Source: Myxococcales bacterium
GTDB lineage: Bacteria; Myxococcota_A; UBA9160; JALSIO01
Reading direction: 5' to 3'
Length of the DNA: 9,973 nt
Assembly: GCA_026989995.1 (NCBI GenBank)
Contig: JALSIO010000755.1
Location: 1 to 9,973 of the forward strand
In this document: piece after piece, positions 1 to 5,946 of the stretch
How positions within the stretch are numbered: position 1 is the stretch's first letter
Layout of the letters: every line of letters starts with the position of its first letter
Program-made: the position numbers and the translations under genes
The notes under the pieces: generated by a model
What the model saw: the letters and a program-made list of their open reading frames with translations, nothing else
What the model was told of the DNA's origin: nothing
The model's database searches: none

Positions 1-949
1 GCGCGAGCGCCGGCGCGACCCGGGCTTCGGACAGGCTCTCGAGGGCCTCCACGGCCTCGGCGGCGGCCTCGAGCCGGCTGCAGAAGAGCACCGCGTCCAC
101 CCCGGCGAGGATGGCCCCCTCGGCGAGCTCCGCGGGCGAGCCGAGCCCCGCGACCGCGCCCATCTCGAGGTCGTCCGAGAAGAGGAGCCCCCTGAACCCG
201 AGCTCGCCCCGAAGCAGCTCGAGCACGCGCGGCGAGAGGGTCGCCGGGCGGTCGGGATCGAGGGCGGGGACGAGCAGGTGGGCGGTCATCACGGAGGCGA
301 CCCCGGCGCGCACCGCCGCCCGGAAGGGGACGAGCTCCACCGCCCGCAGCCGCTCGAGGCCGTGCGGCACCCGCGGCAGCGCCACATGGGAGTCGACGGT
401 GGTGTCGCCGTGCCCCGGAAAGTGCTTGGCGCATGCGGCGACGCCGGCCCCCTGCAGCGCCTCCACGAGCGCCGCGCCGTGCCGCGCCACCCGCTCTGCA
501 TCGGCGCCCAGCGAGCGATCCCCGATCACGGGGTTGTCGGGATGGGTGTCCACATCGACGCAGGGCGCGAAGTCGAGGTCCACGCCGAGATCGGCCAGCT
601 CCCGGGCGAGCGCCTCGCCGAAGCGCCGCGTCTCCTCCACGCGGTCGAGCTCGCCGACCGCCCGCAGCGCCGGCCACTCGGTCCACGGGTCCCGCAGCCG
701 CTGGACGCGCCCACCCTCCTGGTCCACGCCCACCACGAGCGGAGAGCCCCGGGGCGCGGCGTCGTGGAGGCGAACCACGAGCTCCCGCAGCTGCTCCGGC
801 GACTCCACGTTCCGCGAGAAGAGGACCACCCCGCCGAGTCGCCCCGCGGACACGAGCCGGAGCAGCGGTTCCGGAGGCGAGGCCCCGTCGAAGCCGGCGA
901 AGACGAGCTGGCCCGCGGAGGGAGCGCTGCGCTTCTGGCGTGACGCCAT
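1..949 (-). CDS. nagZ: Beta-N-acetylhexosaminidase NagZ (GH3 family), 3' end off the window
   Basis: This is a glycoside hydrolase family 3 N-acetyl-beta-glucosaminidase. In known NagZ proteins it removes GlcNAc from GlcNAc-anhydroMurNAc-peptides in the cytoplasm during peptidoglycan recycling. 316 residues are visible from an ATG at 949, and the frame is open to the left edge. NagZ is usually about 340 residues, so only a short C-terminal piece is missing. Visible motifs are VGVDQEGGRVQRL near residues 73-85, the substrate-binding KHFPGHG at 165-171, the D-S-H general acid/base dyad (D176, H178), and FSDDLEM at 247-253 with D249 as expected nucleophile. There is no signal peptide, which fits a cytosolic enzyme. 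The start is supported by a GGGGAGGAA ribosome site at 966-958. The gene is divergent from the Crp/Fnr-family gene across 144 bases. Family assignment is very secure; the precise substrate is inferred from the family. Confidence 0.95.
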   Translation of the reverse strand, partial: MASRQKRSAPSAGQLVFAGFDGASPPEPLLRLVSAGRLGGVVLFSRNVESPEQLRELVVRLHDAAPRGSPLVVGVDQEGGRVQRLRDPWTEWPALRAVGELDRVEETRRFGEALARELADLGVDLDFAPCVDVDTHPDNPVIGDRSLGADAERVARHGAALVEALQGAGVAACAKHFPGHGDTTVDSHVALPRVPHGLERLRAVELVPFRAAVRAGVASVMTAHLLVPALDPDRPATLSPRVLELLRGELGFRGLLFSDDLEMGAVAGLGSPAELAEGAILAGVDAVLFCSRLEAAAEAVEALESLSEARVAPALA

Positions 950-957
950 CTGGGGCG

Positions 958-966
958 TTCCTCCCC
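958..966 (-). promoter_or_regulatory. Ribosome binding site of nagZ
   Basis: On the minus strand GGGGAGGAA ends about 8 bases before the ATG at 949. It is a strong Shine-Dalgarno match and fixes the nagZ start. Confidence 0.75.
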
Positions 967-992
967 GCACCGAGCCCGACCGGCCCGCCGAG

Positions 993-1022
993 AACCTTTC
1001 CGCCGACAGCGCTCCGCGTCAA
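993..1022 (-). promoter_or_regulatory. Possible nagZ promoter
   Basis: On the minus strand a TTGACG (1022-1017) matches the -35 consensus in five of six positions. The hexamer 17 bases downstream, AAAGGT, is a poor -10 match. The position, about 45 bases upstream of the nagZ start, is sensible. This is inferred from sequence only, and the weak -10 keeps confidence low. Confidence 0.3.
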
Positions 1023-1027
1023 GCACG

Positions 1028-1047
1028 CCGCGGGCTCCGCCCCGCGG
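1028..1047. repeat. Inverted repeat in the divergent intergenic region, possible operator
   Basis: CCGCGGG (1028-1034) and CCCGCGG (1041-1047) form perfect 7-base arms around a 6-base spacer. The element sits just upstream of, and touching, the expected -35 region for the plus-strand regulator gene, and next to the possible nagZ -35. That is where an autoregulatory operator would lie. The arms are pure G/C, so chance occurrence in such a GC-rich genome is a real alternative. They do not resemble the classical CRP (TGTGA) or FNR (TTGAT) half-sites. Confidence 0.3.
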
Positions 1048-1073
1048 GCAGCCCCCCATCGGCCGCCTATACT
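1045..1073 (+). promoter_or_regulatory. Possible promoter of the crp-like/treT unit
   Basis: TATACT at 1068-1073 is a near-consensus -10 hexamer and stands out because A/T-rich hexamers are rare here. It lies 20 bases before the GTG start at 1094, giving a short leader. No good -35 is visible: the hexamer at the right distance (1045-1050, CGGGCA) does not match. That could indicate dependence on an activator. Sequence-based inference only. Confidence 0.4.
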
Positions 1074-1081
1074 GGCTCGGC

Positions 1082-1090
1082 GAGGGAGGG
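1082..1090 (+). promoter_or_regulatory. Ribosome binding site of the Crp/Fnr-family gene
   Basis: GAGGGAGGG lies immediately upstream of the GTG at 1094, its GGAGGG part ending three bases before it. It supports the GTG start although the spacing is slightly short. Confidence 0.55.
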
Positions 1091-1093
1091 GCC

Positions 1094-1813
1094 GTGCGCG
1101 ACGTCTGGCACCTGTCGCAGATCGACTGGATCGAGGCACTCCCCGAGACCGAGAGGGCCCGCCTGCGGGCCGCGGCCGAGGTCGAGGACTTCGCGCCCGG
1201 GAGCATCGTCTTCGCGCCCACGCCCCGCCCGGAGTGCGTCTACCTCCTCGAATCGGGCCGGATCCGCATCTTTCGGCGCGACCCCGACGGCAGCGAGACC
1301 ACCTTCGGCTACGTGCTGCCGGGCGAGGTCTTCGGAGAGCTTCCCGGCTTCGGCGACTACCCCCGCGAGAGCTACGCGGAGGCTGCGGAGCCCTCCCGGG
1401 TGTGGCGCATCCCCGTTCCCCTCTTCCGCGAGCTCGTCGCGGTGCATTCGCAGATCACCGTCGAGATCACCCGCCAGATCGGCGACCGGCTCAAACGCAT
1501 CGAGAACCGGGTGGAGAACCTCGTCTTCCGGGATGCCCGCAGCCGCGTCGCCGCCATGCTCCTCGAGCTCGCCGAGCGCTTCGGCCACCGCCACGACGGC
1601 CGGATCCGCCTCGATCTCGCGCTCACCCAGGCCGAGTTCGCGACCCTGGTCGGGGCCACCCGGCAGACGGTGAACGAGTGCCTCGGCGAGCTCTCCCGCC
1701 TCGGTCTCGTCCGGCGCGAGGGCCGGAGCCTCGAGCTTCTCGACCGGGCTGGGCTCGAGCGAATGGCGCGGCCGGCCGATCCGGCTGCCGGTGGCCCCGG
1801 AGCCGGACGGTGA
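1094..1813 (+). CDS. Crp/Fnr-family transcriptional regulator
   Basis: This 239-residue protein has the two-domain layout of the Crp/Fnr superfamily. An N-terminal cyclic-nucleotide-binding-type beta roll (about residues 15-115, with FGELPGF at 80-86) is followed by a long dimerisation helix (about 115-145) and a C-terminal winged helix-turn-helix. The recognition segment, LTQAEFATLVGATRQTVNE at 177-195, is very typical of the family. The pocket does not match E. coli CRP exactly: the Arg-Ser pair that binds the cAMP phosphate aligns with E92-S93, with an arginine one position earlier (R91). There are only two cysteines (C48, C196), so an FNR-type Fe-S cluster is not expected. The ligand is therefore unknown. 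The TGA stop (1811-1813) overlaps the GTG start of the trehalose synthase gene, so the two are almost certainly cotranscribed and the regulator may control that gene and itself. Start chosen from the GTG with the purine-rich site before it. Confidence 0.9.
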   Translation: MRDVWHLSQIDWIEALPETERARLRAAAEVEDFAPGSIVFAPTPRPECVYLLESGRIRIFRRDPDGSETTFGYVLPGEVFGELPGFGDYPRESYAEAAEPSRVWRIPVPLFRELVAVHSQITVEITRQIGDRLKRIENRVENLVFRDARSRVAAMLLELAERFGHRHDGRIRLDLALTQAEFATLVGATRQTVNECLGELSRLGLVRREGRSLELLDRAGLERMARPADPAAGGPGAGR

Positions 1814-3276
1814 CCCGCCTTCGCGAGGTCCGGGTCGGCATCCAGCCCATCGAGCGCTTTCGCGAAGTCCTCGCCGAGGACGAGATCCGGGGCGCCCTCG
1901 CCACCGCCAACCGCCTCCGCCACCGACTCGCGAAGCGCGTCGTCTGGAACGTCAACTCGACGCCGGTGGGGGGCGGCGTGGCCGAGATGCTCCAGTCGCT
2001 GCTCTCCTACGCGCGCGCGGTGGGCATCGACACGCGCTGGATGGTGATCGGAGCGCCGCCCGAGTTCTTCCGGGTGACCAAGCGGATTCATCACGCGCTG
2101 CACGGATCGCCCGGCGACGGCCGCCCCCTCGACGACGCCGCGCGGGCCATCTACGAGGGGGCACTCGAGGAGAATGCCCTCGAGCTCGCCAGCCTGGTGC
2201 GCCCCGGCGACTTCGCCATCCTGCACGATCCCCAGACGGCGGGGCTCGCCCCCGCGCTGCGGCGCTGCGGCGTGCGGGTGATGTGGCGCTGCCACATCGG
2301 CCACGACTCCTGGACGCCCGAGGTCGAACGCGGATGGCGATTCCTCGCCCCCTATCTCCGCGCCGCCCAGCGCACCGTCTTCTCCCGCAAGGCCTACGTG
2401 CCCGAGGTCTGCGACCACGGCCGCTCGCGCATCATCCCGCCGAGCATCGACGCCTTCTCTCCCAAGAACCGGGATCTTTCGCCGGCGACGGTGCGGGCGA
2501 TCCTGGTCCACACCGGGCTCCTCGAGGGTCCCCCGCCCCCGGACGCGGACACGGGCTTCCGCCGGGACGACGGGAGTCCCGGGCGGGTGGAGCGCAAGGC
2601 CGACATCCTCCGTCTCGGACGGGCGCCCCCGCCCGATGCCCCGCTGGTGGTGCAGATCTCGAGATGGGATCCGCTGAAGGACATGCGCGGGGTGTTGGAG
2701 GGCTACGCGCGCATGGTGGACGGCCACCTCGAGGAACCGAGCCACCTCGTCCTCGCCGGCCCCAACGTCACGGCCGTGGCCGACGATCCCGAGGCCGCGG
2801 GAGTCTTCGACGAGGTGGCCGCAGCCTGGCGAAGGCTCCCCCACAGCCTTCGCGACCGGGTCCACCTCGCCTGCCTGCCCACCGCGGACGTCCAGGAGAA
2901 CGCCGCGATCGTGAACGCCCTCCAGCGGCACGCCGCGGTGGTGGTCCAGAAGAGCCTCCACGAGGGATTCGGGCTCACCGTGACCGAGGCCATGTGGAAG
3001 GCGCGGGCGGTCCTCGCCAGCGCCGTGGGCGGCATCCAGGACCAGATCGAGGACGGCGTCTCCGGGCTGCTGCTTCGCGACCCCCGCGACCTCGATGGCT
3101 TCGCCGCCCTGCTCGGCCGCCTCCTCGGAGACAGCGCGCTCCGGGACCGCCTCGGCGCCACGGCCCGCGAGTGCGTCCGCCGGAACTCCCTCGGCCTCGG
3201 CCACCTCCTCCGCTACGCCGAGCTCATCGAGGAGCTCGACGAGGAGGCCGGACCGCCCGGGATCCCGTCGGCCTAG
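1810..3276 (+). CDS. treT: GT4-family trehalose synthase (TreT-like)
   Basis: This is a 488-residue retaining glycosyltransferase of family GT4 with a GT-B fold. It most resembles trehalose glycosyltransferring synthases, which interconvert trehalose with NDP-glucose plus glucose. Visible features are the N-terminal donor-domain loop VNSTPVGGGVAEML (48-61), HDPQTAGL (139-146), CHIGHDSW (161-168), the start of the C-terminal domain at VVQISRWDPLKD (280-291), and the EX7E motif in HEGFGLTVTEAM (E385, E393) used for nucleotide-sugar binding. Archaeal TreT proteins are near 415 residues. The extra length here is an N-terminal stretch of about 40 residues and a Pro/Asp/Gly/Arg-rich insert at about 240-275 between the domains. 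The GTG start overlaps the preceding stop codon (GTGA) and has GGAG at 1799-1802. A related GT4 trehalose phosphorylase activity is the main alternative. Cytosolic; no signal peptide. Confidence 0.85.
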   Translation: MTRLREVRVGIQPIERFREVLAEDEIRGALATANRLRHRLAKRVVWNVNSTPVGGGVAEMLQSLLSYARAVGIDTRWMVIGAPPEFFRVTKRIHHALHGSPGDGRPLDDAARAIYEGALEENALELASLVRPGDFAILHDPQTAGLAPALRRCGVRVMWRCHIGHDSWTPEVERGWRFLAPYLRAAQRTVFSRKAYVPEVCDHGRSRIIPPSIDAFSPKNRDLSPATVRAILVHTGLLEGPPPPDADTGFRRDDGSPGRVERKADILRLGRAPPPDAPLVVQISRWDPLKDMRGVLEGYARMVDGHLEEPSHLVLAGPNVTAVADDPEAAGVFDEVAAAWRRLPHSLRDRVHLACLPTADVQENAAIVNALQRHAAVVVQKSLHEGFGLTVTEAMWKARAVLASAVGGIQDQIEDGVSGLLLRDPRDLDGFAALLGRLLGDSALRDRLGATARECVRRNSLGLGHLLRYAELIEELDEEAGPPGIPSA

Positions 3277-3298
3277 GCCCGGGGCCAGCGTCCCGGGC
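3277..3298 (+). terminator. Hairpin after the trehalose synthase stop, weak terminator candidate
   Basis: GCCCGGG (3277-3283) and CCCGGGC (3292-3298) form a perfect 7-base stem with an 8-base loop, starting at the first base after the TAG stop. No T-run follows, so it is not a classical intrinsic terminator. It may attenuate or stabilise the message, and the downstream aminopeptidase gene may still be partly cotranscribed. Confidence 0.35.
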
Positions 3299-3332
3299 TA
3301 TGCTCGGCCCCGCCGCGGCGCGGCGCCGTGGC

Positions 3333-3341
3333 AGGGGGAGG
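3333..3341 (+). promoter_or_regulatory. Ribosome binding site deciding the aminopeptidase start
   Basis: AGGGGGAGG ends four bases before a GTG at 3346. The in-frame GTG at 3328 has no purine-rich site before it, so 3346 is preferred. The spacing is rather short, which leaves some doubt. Confidence 0.5.
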
Positions 3342-3345
3342 CCCG

Positions 3346-5946
3346 GTGCCCGGACGTCCGACCCGCCGCGGGCGGGGATTCCGACTCGATTCCACCTTGC
3401 GGCCTCGCGAGGTCGACCTCGCGGTGGAGGTCGACCCGGCACGGGGCCGGGGCTTCCGCGGCCGGGTCGCCATCTCGCTCGAGAACCGGAGGCGGCGCCG
3501 CTTCGTCGAGCTGCACGCCGCCGACCTCCGGCTCTCCGGGGCCCGTCTTCGGACCGCCGACGGTCGGACGCTCGCCGGCTCCATCGAAATGCACCCCGAA
3601 CGCGAGACGGCGCGCATCCACCTCCCGGAGACCTTCGGGCCGGGCGGCGGGCTCCTCGAGCTCTCCTTCCGGGGCCGCCTGCGCGAGGACCTCCGGGGGC
3701 TCTACGCCGCGCGGGCCGGCGACCGGCACTACGCGCTGAGCCAGCTCGAGGCGGCCGACGCCCGGCGCTTCTTTCCCTGCTTCGACGAACCCGCCATGAA
3801 GGCGCGATTCCGCATCACGGTCGAGACGGCGGCGTCCAACCGGGTGCTCTCCAACGCCCCCGTCGAGGCCGAGGAGCCCCTCCCCGGCGGCCGGCGCCGC
3901 ACGCGCTTCCGGCCGACCCCCCCGCTGTCCACCTACCTGGTGGCCCTCGCCGTGGGGGAGTTCGAGGTCTCGCGCACCGTGCAGGCCGGCCGCACGCCCA
4001 TCCGCGTCTGGCACGTGCCGGGCAAGGGCGCCCTCTGCGACTTCGCGCTCGAGACCGCGGCTGCCTGCCTCGAGCGCCTCGAGCGCTACTTCGACCTGCC
4101 CCATCCCTACGAGAAGCTCGACCTCCTCGCCGCGCCCGACTTCGAAGCCGGCGCCATGGAGAACGCGGGCGCCGTCTTCTTCCGCGAGACCCTCCTGCTT
4201 CTCGACCCGGAGACCGCGAGCCTCCCCGAGCGAAAGCGCGCCGCCGAGGTGATCTGCCACGAGCTCGCCCACATGTGGTACGGAAACCTGGTGACCATGG
4301 CCTGGTGGGACGACCTCTGGCTGAACGAGGCCTTCGCCACCTGGATGGCCTTCGCCATCGTCGATTCGTGGAAGCCCGGGTGGCGCATGTGGCACGACTT
4401 CGACCACGCGCGCTCCGCCGCCCTCGATCTCGACGCGCTCCGCAACACCCACGCGATCTACGCCCCGGTCCGGAACGCCGACGAAGCCACCGAGAACTTC
4501 GATCTGATCACCTACGAGAAGGGTGCCGCCGTGGTGCGGATGCTCGAGCGATTTCTCGGGCCCGCGCGATTCCGGCGCGGCGTCCGGCGCTACCTCCGGC
4601 GCCACGCCGAGTCCAACGCCACCGCTGCCGATCTCTGGCGGGCGCTTTCCGAGGTCTCCGGCGAGGATGTGGCCCGGATCGCCCGGGCCTGGGTCGAGAC
4701 CCCCGGATTCCCGCTCCTGCGGCTCACGCGCCACCGGCGGGGCGGCGGGACCGGGCTCTCGCTCCGCCAGGAGCGGTTTCTCGCCCGCCCCGCCCGCACC
4801 CCGTCCCGCCTGCGCTGGCCCATCCCGGTGGTCGCGCTCCTCGGCCGCCGCCGCGGCCGCCCCGCCCGGCTGCGGGTGCTCCTCGACCGGAACTCCGCCC
4901 GCGTGCCCCTGCCGGACGGGGAGCCGACCTTCGTCTACGGCAACGCGGAGGAGGGCGGCTTCTACCGGGTCGCGCACGCACCCGAGGAGGTCCGGCGGCT
5001 CGCCGCGCATCGCCACGCCCTCTCGCCGCTGGAGCGCATGGGGCTCGTCCGGCACCAGTGGGCCTGCCTGCGGGCGGACCGGGCCGAGCTCGAGACCTTC
5101 CTGGACCTGGTGCGGAGCTTCGGCGCCGAGGAGGATCCGGACGTGCTCCAGGCGCTCCACGGGCCGCTCGGCTTCCTGGACGCCCAGGTCGCCCGGGCGG
5201 CCGGTGTCCGCCCCGCCTTCCGGCGGCTGGTGGTGGAGGCCTTGGGGGAGCAGCTCCTCGAGCTCTCGTGGGACCCCGCGCCCGGCGAGGACGACGAGAC
5301 CCGGTTGCGACGCGCCGCGGTGATCGCGCTGCTCGGCGGGGTGGCCGAGTGGGAGCCGGTGCTCGCCGCGGCCAGCGAGCGCGCCCTCGCCTACCTCGCG
5401 GACCGACGCAGCCTGGATGCGAACCTCGCGGACGCCACCGTCTGGCTCGCGGCCCGGAGGGGCGGGCGCGGGCTCTTCGACCGGTACCTCGAGGAGTCCC
5501 GTTCCGCGCCCACCCCCCAGGAACGCCGCCGCTTCCGCATGGGACTCGCGGAGTTCCGGTCGGAGCGGGAGATTCGCCGGGCGCTCCGCCTCACGCTCTC
5601 CCGGGACCTGCCCACGCAGGACGTGGCCCCCTTCCTCGCGCGGCTGCTGCGCAACGAGGCCGCGCGCGAACGGGCCTGGGAGTACCTGGTCGCCCACTGG
5701 TCGCGGCTCTCGCGCCGCATCCCCCCCATGCTGGTGACCCACGTCCTCGACGCGACCCCGGCGCTCGCCACCCGGCGGCACCGGATGGAGGTGGCGCGCT
5801 TCTTCCGGGAGCACCCCGTCCCCACCGGCATCCGGGCGCTCCGGCAGGCGCTCGAACGCTTCGATCTCGACGCCGCGCTTCGCCGCCGGGCCGTCCCCGC
5901 ACTGCGCCGCTACCTGGCGGGCGCACACCCCGGAGGGGCCGCGTGA
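3346..5946 (+). CDS. M1-family zinc aminopeptidase
   Basis: This is a metallopeptidase of family M1 (gluzincin), removing N-terminal residues from peptides. It has 866 residues from the GTG at 3346, or 872 from an alternative GTG at 3328. Numbered from 3346, an N-terminal beta-saddle domain (about 10-190) contains the conserved FFPCFDEPAMKA at 142-153. The catalytic domain carries the exopeptidase motif GAMEN (269-273), the zinc motif HELAH (H305, H309) with the third ligand E328 in WLNEAF exactly 18 residues after HEXXH, and the catalytic tyrosine in ITYEKGA (Y390). The remaining roughly 400 residues are Arg/Leu-rich and helical, as in ERAP1-type C-terminal domains. No signal peptide or membrane segment is present, so it is probably cytosolic. 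The usual H-P-I following the catalytic domain reads THAI here. Its TGA overlaps the GTG of the ATPase gene, implying translational coupling. Family call is secure; cleavage specificity is not predictable. Confidence 0.94.
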   Translation: MPGRPTRRGRGFRLDSTLRPREVDLAVEVDPARGRGFRGRVAISLENRRRRRFVELHAADLRLSGARLRTADGRTLAGSIEMHPERETARIHLPETFGPGGGLLELSFRGRLREDLRGLYAARAGDRHYALSQLEAADARRFFPCFDEPAMKARFRITVETAASNRVLSNAPVEAEEPLPGGRRRTRFRPTPPLSTYLVALAVGEFEVSRTVQAGRTPIRVWHVPGKGALCDFALETAAACLERLERYFDLPHPYEKLDLLAAPDFEAGAMENAGAVFFRETLLLLDPETASLPERKRAAEVICHELAHMWYGNLVTMAWWDDLWLNEAFATWMAFAIVDSWKPGWRMWHDFDHARSAALDLDALRNTHAIYAPVRNADEATENFDLITYEKGAAVVRMLERFLGPARFRRGVRRYLRRHAESNATAADLWRALSEVSGEDVARIARAWVETPGFPLLRLTRHRRGGGTGLSLRQERFLARPARTPSRLRWPIPVVALLGRRRGRPARLRVLLDRNSARVPLPDGEPTFVYGNAEEGGFYRVAHAPEEVRRLAAHRHALSPLERMGLVRHQWACLRADRAELETFLDLVRSFGAEEDPDVLQALHGPLGFLDAQVARAAGVRPAFRRLVVEALGEQLLELSWDPAPGEDDETRLRRAAVIALLGGVAEWEPVLAAASERALAYLADRRSLDANLADATVWLAARRGGRGLFDRYLEESRSAPTPQERRRFRMGLAEFRSEREIRRALRLTLSRDLPTQDVAPFLARLLRNEAARERAWEYLVAHWSRLSRRIPPMLVTHVLDATPALATRRHRMEVARFFREHPVPTGIRALRQALERFDLDAALRRRAVPALRRYLAGAHPGGAA
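5932..5936 (+). promoter_or_regulatory. Ribosome binding site of the ABC-class ATPase gene
   Basis: GGAGG lies inside the end of the aminopeptidase gene, 6 bases before the GTG start at 5943. It supports that start and a translationally coupled GTGA junction. Confidence 0.65.

Noticed and set aside
433..1809. Upstream open extension of the trehalose synthase frame
   Set aside because: The translation is Arg/Pro/Ala-rich low-complexity sequence running over nagZ and the regulator. The conserved protein begins at the GTG at 1810, which has a ribosome site and an overlap with the preceding stop.
1372..3204. 610-codon minus-strand open frame opposite the regulator and trehalose synthase genes
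   Set aside because: It spans two well-supported plus-strand genes and has no recognisable motif, so it is a GC-driven shadow.
3300..3302. ATG just before the aminopeptidase gene as its start
   Set aside because: It is in a different reading frame from the aminopeptidase. The in-frame candidates are the GTG codons at 3328 and 3346.
3298..5928. 876-codon open frame on the minus strand, opposite the M1 aminopeptidase
   Set aside because: Its translation is Gly/Glu/Val/Arg-rich with no recognisable motif and mirrors the codon structure of the plus-strand gene. Long antisense open frames are expected at this GC content. The plus strand has complete GAMEN and HEXXH motifs.
1791..5942. Upstream open extension of the ATPase frame, suggesting a giant 1979-residue protein
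   Set aside because: The extension reads out of frame through the trehalose synthase and aminopeptidase genes and has no motifs. Homology-like sequence begins at the GTG at 5943.
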